This document shows, piece after piece, positions 50,952-59,266 of a stretch of DNA of 64,000 bases (its first letter is position 1; every line of letters starts with the position of its first letter). The stretch is from Pacificoceanicola onchidii (GTDB lineage Bacteria; Pseudomonadota; Alphaproteobacteria; Rhodobacterales; Rhodobacteraceae), in NCBI RefSeq assembly GCF_004804335.1, contig NZ_SRXY01000007.1, positions 124,001-188,000 of the forward strand, in the 5' to 3' direction. Position numbers and translations under genes: made by a program. The notes under the pieces are model-generated. The model was not told the DNA's origin and made no database searches. It worked only from the letters and a program-made list of their open reading frames with translations.

Positions 50952-51908
50952 TTACTCGCTGTTTTCCGCTTCTGGCGCGGTCTCGGAACTCATGCCATCA
51001 AGCGATTGCATGAGACCGGTGACCTGTTCGTCCAGCGCAATGCGCAGCCCATCGACCCAGGACACATAGCCATCCATTGCAGGGGCAGCTTGCGGGACGG
51101 ATGCGCTGATCTGCGGGGCAAAGACGTAAATGGCGAGGGCCACGGCCATGAGCACCACGATCAGGAAGAAGCCGCGCGCGAAACCGCCGCCGGATTTGGC
51201 AGGCTTGTCGCTGTCTCCAACGGATACCCGCCCGTCGTTTGAATCGGTGACACGCGGCTCGGAACTCGCTCGAAGAGTCTGATTGATCTCTTCAACGTCT
51301 GGAAGAAGCTCTTTGCGGGATTCCGCTGCGACGGTTGCCGCTTCTGCGGCGGCGCGCCCGGCCACGGCGGCTTCGGACACGGGCCGGTTGCGACGACGGC
51401 GCGGCTGTGGGTCCGGCTCCGCATAGGTCTCTTCTGACACTTCGTTGTCTTCGGGTGCAAGATCTTCGCCCCGAATGTTCGCCATATGCGCGCGCGCTTC
51501 GCGTGCGCGGCGGGCCTGTTCGTCCTCGTCCGGCTCGGTCAGGCCAAGATCCTGCTGCATTTCGAAGGCTTCGGCTTCCGCCTGGCGCTGACGGCGCTCC
51601 CGCTCCGCCTCTTCGCGCAGAACCTCGGCCACTTCGGGATCAAGCTCCCGGCGCCGCGCTGCGGGTGCAGGCTCTTCGGCAACCTCCGCCGCCTCCATCT
51701 CCGGCTCCGGTTCAGGCTCCCAGGTTTCCTCCGCTTCGGGCGCGCCGGACAGATCGTCCGCCGTCGCCACCTCCTGATCGGGGTGGTTCTGGAACCAGGT
51801 GTGGCCGCAGTTGGAGCACTGCACATCGCGGCCACCTTCCGGGATAACCTCGAGAGGCACCTCGTACTGCGCGTCGCAGTTGGGGCAGATCAGCCGAATT
51901 CTGCTCAC
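50952..51908 (-). CDS. Zinc-ribbon membrane protein (MJ0042-type)
   Basis: A 318-residue protein opening with a zinc ribbon, LICPNCDAQYEV ... VQCSNCGHTWF (two CxxC pairs, residues about 6-35). An acidic, repetitive Glu/Pro/Ala linker (about 40-205) follows, then one membrane helix (about 240-260, GFFLIVVLMAVALAIYVFA) and a short C-terminal domain. The start is GTG 51908 with AAGGACAGG upstream; the 50-residue extension upstream overlaps the ftsE promoter and is rejected. It is divergent from ftsEX, a common arrangement in related bacteria as I recall. A cell-envelope role is a guess. Confidence 0.82.
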   Translation of the reverse strand: MSRIRLICPNCDAQYEVPLEVIPEGGRDVQCSNCGHTWFQNHPDQEVATADDLSGAPEAEETWEPEPEPEMEAAEVAEEPAPAARRRELDPEVAEVLREEAERERRQRQAEAEAFEMQQDLGLTEPDEDEQARRAREARAHMANIRGEDLAPEDNEVSEETYAEPDPQPRRRRNRPVSEAAVAGRAAAEAATVAAESRKELLPDVEEINQTLRASSEPRVTDSNDGRVSVGDSDKPAKSGGGFARGFFLIVVLMAVALAIYVFAPQISASVPQAAPAMDGYVSWVDGLRIALDEQVTGLMQSLDGMSSETAPEAENSE

Positions 51909-52060
51909 GTCCTGTCCTTCTTCTCTGCAAGGAGCCGTTGTTCCTGCATAAGTTGCCTGTAGCGCGCGGAAAAGTCCAATCCTTAACCGCGGAACATTGA
52001 AACCGGAGCCAACCTGTAGCAAATAGGGGCATCCACGGTAAAGGTGCGGAGCAGACAAGC

Positions 52061-52738
52061 GTGATCGAGCTGGAAAACGTGGCCTATTCCTACGGCGGTG
52101 AAGCGCTGCTCACGGATATGAGCCTTTCCCTGCCTGCCGGGTCTTTTCACTTTCTCACGGGGCCGTCCGGCGCTGGTAAAACGACGTTTCTCAAGCTGTG
52201 TTACGGTGCTCTGCGGCCCACGTCCGGCGCACTGAGGCTCTTTGGCGAAGACCTTGCCGCCTTTGATCGCGATGCCGTGGCGCTGGCGCGGCGGCGGATC
52301 GGGGTTGTGCACCAGGATTGTCAGTTTCTGGACCACTTGCCCGTGATTGAAAACATCGCGTTGCCGCTCAGCGTCTCGGGCCTTGCCGCGCAGGATCAGG
52401 AAGACAACCTTCAAGAACTTCTGAACTGGGTTGGGTTGACCGGGCGCGCCAATGCGCTGCCGCCGGAACTGTCGGGCGGGGAGAGGCAAAGGGCCGCCCT
52501 GGCCCGTGCGCTGATCCTTTCGCCGGACATTATCCTCGCGGACGAGCCGACGGGCAATGTGGATTGGGAAATGTCACAGCGGCTTCTGCGCCTTCTGGTC
52601 GAGCTCAACAAGATGGGCAAGACCGTGATGATTGCCACCCATGATCTCGCGCTGATCCGAGCGGCCAAGGCGCAGGTGCAGGCCCGCGTCCTGCGCATAT
52701 CGGATGGCAGCATTCAAGCGGCGGGGGCGGATCTGTGA
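52061..52738 (+). CDS. ftsE: Cell division ATP-binding protein FtsE
   Basis: A 225-residue ABC ATPase that, with FtsX, drives septal peptidoglycan hydrolase activation. It has Walker A GPSGAGKTT (about 36), the FtsE-typical RRRIGVVHQDCQFLDHLPVIENIALPL, signature LSGGERQR, Walker B IILADEPTGNVDW and switch IATHD. The start is GTG 52061 with GGAG upstream. The ftsX start overlaps by GTGA. Confidence 0.94.
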   Translation: MIELENVAYSYGGEALLTDMSLSLPAGSFHFLTGPSGAGKTTFLKLCYGALRPTSGALRLFGEDLAAFDRDAVALARRRIGVVHQDCQFLDHLPVIENIALPLSVSGLAAQDQEDNLQELLNWVGLTGRANALPPELSGGERQRAALARALILSPDIILADEPTGNVDWEMSQRLLRLLVELNKMGKTVMIATHDLALIRAAKAQVQARVLRISDGSIQAAGADL

Positions 52739-53640
52739 AGGCCTGGCTCGACATGATGCGCGCCGTGCTGACGCGCGATGCGGGCGCAGACCGCGTTGTC
52801 CCGCCCGCCGGGTTCACGGTCTGGCTGACTGTGTTCACAAGCGGGGCCATGGCCTTTCTGACCGTATTTGCCCTGGCACTTTCGCTCGCCTCCGGGCGGC
52901 TGGCGGAGTCCTGGGACAACGAACTGGCCCGCAGCGCCACCTTGCGGATCTCCGCGCCTGCCGGGCAGATGGCAGAGCAAACCGCCGCCGCGTTGAAGGT
53001 GCTGGAGCAAACGCCCGGTGTGGCCTCTGCCCGCGCCTTGAGCGACGCGGAACAACAGGCGCTGCTCGAACCTTGGTTCGGCCCGGATCTGCCGATTGAC
53101 AGCCTGCCTGTGCCCCAGCTGATCGAAGTGATCGAAACCGAGGACGGCTATGACAGCGAGGGCCTGCGCCTGCGTCTGCAGGCCGAAGTGCCCGGCGCGG
53201 TTCTTGATGAGCACACACGCTGGCGCAGACCTCTCATCGCCGCCGCCGCCAAGCTGCGTGCTCTGGGCTGGGTGTCGATCCTGCTGATTGGGGCTGCCAC
53301 AGGTGCGATGGTCACGCTTGCTGCCAATGCCGCGCTCGCCGCCAACTCCCGTGTGATTGCCGTGCTGCGCCTCGTCGGGGCCACGGACAGCTACATCGCC
53401 AGCGCCTTTGTCCGCCGGTTCACCCTGCGCACGCTCATCGGGGCTGCGGGCGGCACGCTTCTGGGCCTGATCGCGGTCCTGCTGATGCCGGGGGCAGGGG
53501 ATGCGGGTGCGTTCCTGACCGGCCTGCGTTTTCAGGGGCTACACTGGATTTTCCCATTCTTCGTGCCGCCGCTGGCCGCGCTTGTGGCTTTCCTCGCCAC
53601 GGGTTATGCCGCGCGGCGCGTTCTTGAAAGGCTCGACTGA
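52735..53640 (+). CDS. ftsX: Cell division protein FtsX
   Basis: A 301-residue inner-membrane partner of FtsE. A cytoplasmic N-terminus is followed by TM1 (about 28-52), a periplasmic domain (about 55-165) that in E. coli contacts EnvC-type activators, and three C-terminal helices (about 178-200, 225-250, 265-292) with the FtsX core SRVIAVLRLVGATDSYIASAFVRRFTLRTLIGAAGG. GTG start coupled to ftsE; the stop overlaps the plsC start. Confidence 0.92.
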   Translation: MKAWLDMMRAVLTRDAGADRVVPPAGFTVWLTVFTSGAMAFLTVFALALSLASGRLAESWDNELARSATLRISAPAGQMAEQTAAALKVLEQTPGVASARALSDAEQQALLEPWFGPDLPIDSLPVPQLIEVIETEDGYDSEGLRLRLQAEVPGAVLDEHTRWRRPLIAAAAKLRALGWVSILLIGAATGAMVTLAANAALAANSRVIAVLRLVGATDSYIASAFVRRFTLRTLIGAAGGTLLGLIAVLLMPGAGDAGAFLTGLRFQGLHWIFPFFVPPLAALVAFLATGYAARRVLERLD

Positions 53641-54374
53641 TGCTGCAATGGATCCGAAGCTGGATATTCCTGATCCAGATGTACCTGATGATGGCGATCC
53701 TCGGGCTGTTCTTCTTTCCCGGTGTGATCTTTTCGCCCAAGGTCGCGCGGTTTGCCTGTCGCCTCTATGCCAACTGGGTACGCTGGACCGCTGGCTGGAT
53801 GGTCGGCCTGAAAAGCGAGATCAGGGGCGAAATTCCGACCGGCGAGGTGCTGATCGCAGCCAAGCACCAATCGTTCTTCGACATCATCCTGATCTTTGGC
53901 GCGGTTCCCACGGCAAAATTCATCATGAAGCGGGAGCTTCTCTGGACGCCGTTCATCGGCCTTTATGCTTGGCGTCTGGGCAGTGTTCCGGTGGACCGGG
54001 GCAAGCGTGCTCAGGCAATCACCAAAATGATCAAGGATGTTGAGAGAGGCGCGGTGGAGGCCGGGCAATTGGTCATCTACCCGCAGGGCACCCGCGTCGC
54101 GCCGGGCAAGAAAATCCCCTACAAGGTTGGGGCCGCCGTGCTCTACAAGCAGTTGCAGCAGCCTTGTGTACCGGCCGCGACCAATGTCGGCGTGTTTTGG
54201 CCTCGGACCGGCGTCTACCGCAAGCCGGGGCTTGCCGTGGTCGAATTCTTGCCTGCGATTCCTCCGGGGGTAGACCAGTCGACCTTTGTGAGGCAACTTG
54301 AGGATGAGGTCGAAACGGCCTCCAACAAGCTCATGAAGGAAGCTGGCTTCGATGCGGATACTGAAAACGCTTGA
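53640..54374 (+). CDS. plsC: 1-Acyl-sn-glycerol-3-phosphate acyltransferase
   Basis: A 244-residue membrane acyltransferase making phosphatidic acid from lysophosphatidic acid. Motif I is KHQSFFD (HX4D, about residue 78), motif III is VIYPQGTRVAPG (Gln replaces the usual Glu of PEGTR), and motif IV-like text follows in VPAATNVGVFW. An N-terminal membrane helix spans about 8-30. Its ATG overlaps the ftsX stop (TGATG), so it is in the ftsEX operon; the next gene overlaps its end by 23 bp. Confidence 0.92.
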   Translation: MLQWIRSWIFLIQMYLMMAILGLFFFPGVIFSPKVARFACRLYANWVRWTAGWMVGLKSEIRGEIPTGEVLIAAKHQSFFDIILIFGAVPTAKFIMKRELLWTPFIGLYAWRLGSVPVDRGKRAQAITKMIKDVERGAVEAGQLVIYPQGTRVAPGKKIPYKVGAAVLYKQLQQPCVPAATNVGVFWPRTGVYRKPGLAVVEFLPAIPPGVDQSTFVRQLEDEVETASNKLMKEAGFDADTENA

Positions 54375-54954
54375 AGACCTGCACGCGCTCTATGCGGAGC
54401 CTGTGCCAACATCCCTTACAAAGGTTACCGCGACCCTGACGCCGAAATATCGGGCCTGGATCGAAGGCAGCCGGTTTTGCGTCCTGTCGACAGTTGGGCC
54501 GGAAGGGGTGCATGGCACACCGCGTGGAGATGATGGACCCGTGGTGCGGGTGCGCGACGAGAAGACGCTTCTGATGCCGGATTGGTGGGGCAACAACCGT
54601 CTCGATGCGCTACGCGACATCATTCGGGATCCGCGCGTGGCGCTTCTGTTCCTGGTGCCGGGCAGCAATACGACGATCCGCGTGAATGGCCGCGCGGTTC
54701 TGACCGATGACGAAGCCCTGCGCGAAAGCTTCCGCAAAAAGACGCGCCTGCCTGCGACGGTTCTGGTTATCGAGATTGACGAGGTCTACAGCCAATGCGC
54801 CAAGGCGCTGATGCGATCGGAACTGTGGGCGCGCAATGACAAGGAAACCGTGCCGACCGTCGGACAAATCTTGTCAGAGATCACCAATGGCGCAGAAGGC
54901 GGCGAGGTTTATGACCGGGACTATGCGGAACGGGCCAAGCCCAAGATGTGGTGA
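54352..54954 (+). CDS. Pyridoxamine 5'-phosphate oxidase-like FMN-binding protein
   Basis: A 200-residue split-barrel flavoprotein of the MSMEG_1061-like group: FCVLSTVGPEGVHGTPRGDDGPVVRVRDEKTLLMPDWWGNNRLDALRDIIRDPRVALLFLVPG and RVNGRAVL. The C-terminal YSQCAKALMRSELW is typical. The reaction is unknown; such proteins bind FMN or F420. It overlaps plsC by 23 bp in another frame and is the last gene of the ftsEX run. It converges with a small hypothetical gene. Confidence 0.87.
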   Translation: MRILKTLEDLHALYAEPVPTSLTKVTATLTPKYRAWIEGSRFCVLSTVGPEGVHGTPRGDDGPVVRVRDEKTLLMPDWWGNNRLDALRDIIRDPRVALLFLVPGSNTTIRVNGRAVLTDDEALRESFRKKTRLPATVLVIEIDEVYSQCAKALMRSELWARNDKETVPTVGQILSEITNGAEGGEVYDRDYAERAKPKMW

Positions 54955-54965
54955 CCGGCGCGTGG

Positions 54966-55418
54966 TCAGGCCTGCGCATCCTTGGTTTTGAGCGCGCCGC
55001 GTGGACGGTATTTCAAGAGTGCTTTGGCCGCCAAGGCAAAGAGGATGACAAAGGGCAGGCCCCACGAGCCTTTTAGTCGCTCCACCAGAGGTATCGCCGG
55101 GGTTTCCGGCAGCTCGGCCGGCAGCACCCCGCGCGACTTTAACCCGGCGATGTCGGCGCGGGTTAGGGGCAAATATCCATCCGGATTGCACTCGTCGGCG
55201 GACAAGCTGTATCCCAGAGTCCTGTGCCACATAGGAAGACCGATGACGCGGGCGGTTCCACTGTGATCGCAAAGCTGCATCACGCGCCCATCAGCGCCGG
55301 GCAGGCCGCTTTCGACGACGTATGACATTTGCCGATCAAAAGACACAGGTGCGGAGCTGGCCAGAAACGCGACCAAAAGGCCCAAACCCAGCCCCCCAAT
55401 CCAAACCCGATACCGCAT
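54966..55418 (-). CDS. Hypothetical protein with two membrane segments
   Basis: A 150-residue protein I do not recognise. A membrane segment or uncleaved signal (about 6-22), a periplasmic-looking middle with two cysteines (QLCDHSG, DECNPDG) and a C-terminal helix (about 117-135) followed by a basic tail. The middle contains YLPLTRADIAGLKSRGVLPAELP. ATG 55418 has TGAGG upstream; a GTG at 55430 is also in frame. Composition matches its neighbours. Confidence 0.68.
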   Translation of the reverse strand: MRYRVWIGGLGLGLLVAFLASSAPVSFDRQMSYVVESGLPGADGRVMQLCDHSGTARVIGLPMWHRTLGYSLSADECNPDGYLPLTRADIAGLKSRGVLPAELPETPAIPLVERLKGSWGLPFVILFALAAKALLKYRPRGALKTKDAQA

Positions 55419-55514
55419 CAGCCTCACCACACATCACCTGTCCCTGTTCTGGCGAACCCTTTTGGCGAGAATTCTGCGTCAATAAGGTTAATTCTGGGCG
55501 AGTAGGCATGAAAA

Positions 55515-55542
55515 AACCCGGTCAGACGGCGCTGACCGGGTT
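55515..55542. terminator. Terminator of the lpd transcript
   Basis: AACCCGGTCAG (55515-55525) pairs with CTGACCGGGTT (55532-55542). The preceding AAAA gives a T-run on the minus strand, ending lpd, whose stop is 26 bp away; TCTT follows on the plus strand. Confidence 0.9.
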
Positions 55543-55567
55543 TCTTGTTCTGGCAGGATTGCCTTGA

Positions 55568-56962
55568 TCAGGAGTGGATCGGGCCGTCGCCGCAAGCCAG
55601 CGCCGCTTCGCGGACCGCTTCGGAAAAGGTCGGGTGTGCGTGGCAGGTCAGCGCGATGTCCTCGGCGCTGGCGCCGAACTCCATGCCGACGCAGATCTCG
55701 TGGATCAGATCGCCCGCGCCCGGTCCGATGATGTGACAGCCGAGGATGCGATCCGTGGCCTTGTCCGCCAGCAGCTTCACAAAGCCTTCGCCCTGGAACA
55801 CGGCCTTGGCGCGACCATTGCCCATGAAGGTGAACTTGCCGACCTTGTAGGCGACGCCTTCGGCCTTGAGCTGGTCCTCGGTCTTGCCAACCGTTGCCAC
55901 TTCCGGCGCGGTGTAGATGACACCGGGGATCACGTCATAGTTCACGTGGCCGTGCTTGCCCGCAATGACCTCTGCGACGGCCATGCCTTCGTCCTCGGCC
56001 TTGTGCGCAAGCATCGGGCCTTCGATGGCGTCGCCAATGGCGTAGACGCCTTTGACGTTGGTCTGCCAATGGGCATCCGTCGCGATCTGACCGCGCTCTG
56101 TCATCTTCACGCCAAGCGCGTCGAGGCCCAGCCCGTCGGTGTAAGGACGGCGGCCGGTGGCGCAGAGCACCACATCGGCGTCAATCGTCGCCTCGCTGTC
56201 ATCCTTGCGCAGCTTGTAGGTGACGGTTGCCTTGGTCTTGCTCGCGTCCACTTTCTGAACCGCAGCACCCATGATGAAGTTCATGCCCTGCTTCTTCAGA
56301 ATGCGCTGGAAGGTTTTCTGAACCTCGGAGTCCATGCCGGGGGTGATGGCGTCGAGGAATTCGATCACGGTCACCTCGGTGCCGAGGCGCGCATAGACAG
56401 AGCCCATTTCGAGACCGATCACACCGGCGCCGATGACAACCATCTTCTTCGGGATCTTCGGCAGGGTGAGTGCGCCGGTGGAGGTCACGACGACTTTCTC
56501 ATCAACCGTCACATCCGCGCCCGGAACCGGCGACGGCTCGGAGCCGGAGGCGATCACGATGTTCTTGGCTTCGTGGATCTCGTCGCCAACCTTGACCTTG
56601 CCAGCCTCGGGGATGCTGCCCCAGCCTTTGATCCAGTCGATCTTGTTCTTCTTGAACAGGAATTCCACACCTTTGGTGTTCTGGCCGATCACGTCGTCCT
56701 TGTAGGCGAGCATCTGCTTCCAGTCGACGGAGGGGCTTTTGCCCTTGAGACCCATCTTGGCGAAGTTGTGCTCGGCTTCATGCAGCTGGTGCGACGCGTG
56801 CAGGAGTGCTTTCGACGGGATACAGCCGACGTTTAGGCAGGTGCCGCCAAGCGTTTCGCGGCCTTCGACACAGGCGGTCTTGAGGCCAAGCTGGGCGCAG
56901 CGGATGGCCGAAACATAGCCGCCGGGGCCACCGCCGATGATGATCACGTCATAGGATGCCAT
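55568..56962 (-). CDS. lpd: Dihydrolipoyl dehydrogenase (E3)
   Basis: A 464-residue flavoprotein that reoxidises dihydrolipoyl groups of the 2-oxoglutarate dehydrogenase complex with NAD+. Features: FAD loop [10 protein letters not shown], redox disulfide [15 protein letters not shown] (Cys pair about 44 and 49), NAD loop [12 protein letters not shown], second FAD motif [19 protein letters not shown] and catalytic [10 protein letters not shown] at the C-terminus. AAAGGA is upstream. It is the last gene of the minus-strand odh cluster, separated from the MAPEG gene by repeat copy C. Confidence 0.96.
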   Translation of the reverse strand: MASYDVIIIGGGPGGYVSAIRCAQLGLKTACVEGRETLGGTCLNVGCIPSKALLHASHQLHEAEHNFAKMGLKGKSPSVDWKQMLAYKDDVIGQNTKGVEFLFKKNKIDWIKGWGSIPEAGKVKVGDEIHEAKNIVIASGSEPSPVPGADVTVDEKVVVTSTGALTLPKIPKKMVVIGAGVIGLEMGSVYARLGTEVTVIEFLDAITPGMDSEVQKTFQRILKKQGMNFIMGAAVQKVDASKTKATVTYKLRKDDSEATIDADVVLCATGRRPYTDGLGLDALGVKMTERGQIATDAHWQTNVKGVYAIGDAIEGPMLAHKAEDEGMAVAEVIAGKHGHVNYDVIPGVIYTAPEVATVGKTEDQLKAEGVAYKVGKFTFMGNGRAKAVFQGEGFVKLLADKATDRILGCHIIGPGAGDLIHEICVGMEFGASAEDIALTCHAHPTFSEAVREAALACGDGPIHS

Positions 56963-56988
56963 TTGGATGTCCTTTCTTTAGGGGAGCA

Positions 56989-57060
56989 GAGGGCGCTGCC
57001 CTCTCTGGGCCGTTGGCCCATTCACTCCCGGGATATTTGGGGCACAAAGAAACGGGGGCC
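56989..57060 (-). repeat. Dispersed 3'-end repeat, copy C (full form)
   Basis: On the minus strand, 4 bp past the MAPEG stop, the core 57021-57060 (CCCGTTTCTTTGTGCCCC then AAATATCCCGGGAG) is followed by GGGCC-AAC-GGCCC (57008-57020) and an AGAGGGC/GCCCTCT hairpin (56989-57005). It is the most complete copy in the window. Confidence 0.7.
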
Positions 57061-57064
57061 TGCG

Positions 57065-57454
57065 TCATAGCAAGGCCCGGATGAGCAGGTAGACCGTGGC
57101 GAGAAAGCCAACGACCCAGATGAGGGAACGCCAGGGGCTGAGCCCCAGCAGATAAGCCGGCAGGTAGAGCGCGCGCGCGATCAGATAGAGGATGGCCACA
57201 GCGCCGGTGCTGTGTGTGGCCTTGTCGGCGAATGTGATCGTCAGCGCAGCGATGGCGAAGAGGATGAGGCTTTCGAAATGGTTGTTCATCGCCCGCTGCG
57301 CGCGGCCCGCCGTGCCGGTGAGATCGCGTTTGCTGTCGCGCGGGGAGAGCGCATAGCCGGTGCCAACCTGCATCTGCGCCGTGACCGAGTAGATGCAGAA
57401 GTGCAGCACCTGAAGCAGGGCGGCGAGGGTGAGGGCGGTGAGTTCGGGGGTCAT
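57065..57454 (-). CDS. MAPEG-family membrane protein
   Basis: A 129-residue protein with four membrane segments (about 5-27, 54-75, 80-100, 108-128) and the MAPEG pattern YALSPRDSKRDLTGTAGRAQRAMNNHFESLILFA. MAPEG proteins include glutathione transferases and peroxidases; the bacterial branch is uncharacterised. The start at 57454 begins right at TM1; the frame is open further but runs into the zinc-ribbon gene. It lies between the zinc-ribbon gene and lpd within the odh cluster. Confidence 0.86.
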   Translation of the reverse strand: MTPELTALTLAALLQVLHFCIYSVTAQMQVGTGYALSPRDSKRDLTGTAGRAQRAMNNHFESLILFAIAALTITFADKATHSTGAVAILYLIARALYLPAYLLGLSPWRSLIWVVGFLATVYLLIRALL

Positions 57455-57500
57455 ATTAACACCGGATGGATTCTGTCCTGCCAAACTGGCGATACGCGGG

Positions 57501-57713
57501 TCATGTGCCTGTCCCCACGTCAGCGCTGCAGTTGGGGCAAGCCAGTGTTTTGCTACCATCGCTGGCGGTCAGGAAGGGCCCGGCGTCTTTTACGCGGTCG
57601 TAGGCAGGGCCCTCGCCTGGTTTTGATTGAGGGCCTATCCCGATCACCCGAATGACCTGACCTGAGAACCCGCATTGCGGGCAGGTCAGGTTTTTCGGTT
57701 TGAGGTAGGCCAC
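57501..57713 (-). CDS. Small zinc-ribbon hypothetical protein
   Basis: A 70-residue protein with two CPxC knuckles, LTCPQCGFSG near residue 11 and LACPNCSADV near 59, forming a likely four-cysteine zinc ribbon, with a short loop of about 45 residues between them. The start is GTG 57713, 5 bp after the odhB stop, so it is probably translated by coupling; no Shine-Dalgarno is seen. No function is proposed. Confidence 0.68.
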   Translation of the reverse strand: MAYLKPKNLTCPQCGFSGQVIRVIGIGPQSKPGEGPAYDRVKDAGPFLTASDGSKTLACPNCSADVGTGT

Positions 57714-57718
57714 CCGTT

Positions 57719-59224
57719 TTACAGATCCATCAGCAGGCGGCGCGGATCTTCGAGCGCTTCCTTGACGCGCACGAGGAAGGTCACGGCGCCTTTGCCGTCG
57801 ACGATGCGGTGATCGTAGGACAGGGCGAGGTACATCATCGGGCGGATCTTGATTTCGCCGTTGATGACCATCGGGCGGTCCTGGATCTTGTGCATGCCGA
57901 GGATGCCGGACTGCGGGGGGTTGAGGATCGGCGAGGACATCAGCGAGCCGTAAACACCGCCGTTGGAGATGGTGAAGGTGCCGCCCTGCATTTCCGCCAT
58001 GGAAAGCTTGCCGTCACGGGCGCGCTTGCCCTTTTCGGCGATGGCTTTCTCGATGTCGGCAAAGGACATCTTGTCCGCGTCACGGATGACCGGAACCACG
58101 AGGCCCTGCGGCGTGCCTGCGGCGATGCCCATGTGCACGAAGTTCTTGTAGACGATGTCCGTCCCGTCGATCTCTGCGTTGACCTCGGGCACCTCTTTCA
58201 GAGCATGGCAGCAAGCCTTGGTGAAGAAGGACATGAAGCCGAGGCGGGCGCCGTGCTTCTTCTCGAAGAGGTCCTTGTACTCTTTGCGCAGGGCCATGGT
58301 CTCCGTCATGTCCACCTCGTTGTAGGTGGTCAGGATCGCGGCGGTGTTCTGCGCGTCCTTCAGGCGGCGGGCGATGGTCTGGCGCAGACGGGTCATTTTG
58401 ACCCGCTCTTCGCGGGCTGCGTCATCGGCAGACACCGGGGCGCGCGGTGCGGCGGCCGGAGCCGGAGCGGGCGCAGCGGCGGCGGCTGCCACGGCAGCAG
58501 CAACGTCAGCCTTGGTGGCGCGGCCATCGCGGCCGGTGCCGGTCACGGCGTCACGGTTGATGCCAGCCTCGGCCATGGCTTTCTCGGCGGCGGGGCCGTC
58601 CTTGACGTCTTTGCCAGCGGGCGCGGCGGACGCGGCCGCGGCAGGCGCATCGGCGGCAGCCGGGGCGGCGGCAACAGCGCCTGCGCCCGAGGCGATCACG
58701 GCCAGCTTGGCGTCGGCTTCAACCGTTGCGCCTTCGGCGGCCACGATTTCGGTCAGGGTGCCGGAGGCCGGTGCGGGCACTTCAACGCTGACCTTGTCGG
58801 TTTCCAGCTCGCAGAGCATTTCGTCCTGCGTAACCGCATCGCCGACCTTCTTGAACCACGTGGAGACGGTGGCCTCCGACACGCTTTCGCCCAGCGTCGG
58901 CACCATCACGTCAACCGATGCGCCACCTTCAGCGGCGGCAGGGGCTGCTGCGGGAGCGGCTGCTTCGGCTTTGGGGGCCGGGGCGGCATCGCCTTCAGAG
59001 ATGTTGGCCAGCAGGGCGTCCACGCCCACGGTTTCGCCTTCACCGGCAACGATGTCGGCGAGGGTGCCTGCGACGGGCGAGGGCACCTCGACGGTCACCT
59101 TGTCGGTTTCCAGCTCGCAGAGCATTTCGTCCACGGCAACGCTGTCGCCGGGCTTTTTGAACCATGTGGCCACGGTTGCTTCGGTCACCGATTCACCCAG
59201 CGTCGGAACGCGTACTTCGGTCAT
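57719..59224 (-). CDS. odhB: Dihydrolipoyl succinyltransferase (E2 of 2-oxoglutarate dehydrogenase), two lipoyl domains
   Basis: A 501-residue E2 core enzyme. Two lipoyl domains are visible (about 2-78 and 103-178), each with the lipoylated lysine in ELETDK(V)(T/S)VEV. An Ala/Pro linker follows, then a subunit-binding domain (about 208-250, [26 protein letters not shown]) and the catalytic domain with [12 protein letters not shown] (catalytic His). E. coli has one lipoyl domain. GGAAG lies upstream of ATG 59224. It follows odhA after 42 bp. Confidence 0.95.
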   Translation of the reverse strand: MTEVRVPTLGESVTEATVATWFKKPGDSVAVDEMLCELETDKVTVEVPSPVAGTLADIVAGEGETVGVDALLANISEGDAAPAPKAEAAAPAAAPAAAEGGASVDVMVPTLGESVSEATVSTWFKKVGDAVTQDEMLCELETDKVSVEVPAPASGTLTEIVAAEGATVEADAKLAVIASGAGAVAAAPAAADAPAAAASAAPAGKDVKDGPAAEKAMAEAGINRDAVTGTGRDGRATKADVAAAVAAAAAAPAPAPAAAPRAPVSADDAAREERVKMTRLRQTIARRLKDAQNTAAILTTYNEVDMTETMALRKEYKDLFEKKHGARLGFMSFFTKACCHALKEVPEVNAEIDGTDIVYKNFVHMGIAAGTPQGLVVPVIRDADKMSFADIEKAIAEKGKRARDGKLSMAEMQGGTFTISNGGVYGSLMSSPILNPPQSGILGMHKIQDRPMVINGEIKIRPMMYLALSYDHRIVDGKGAVTFLVRVKEALEDPRRLLMDL

Positions 59225-59266
59225 GTCAGTCTTCCTTCTTCTTACCTTGGGCGCGGGGCCACGGGG

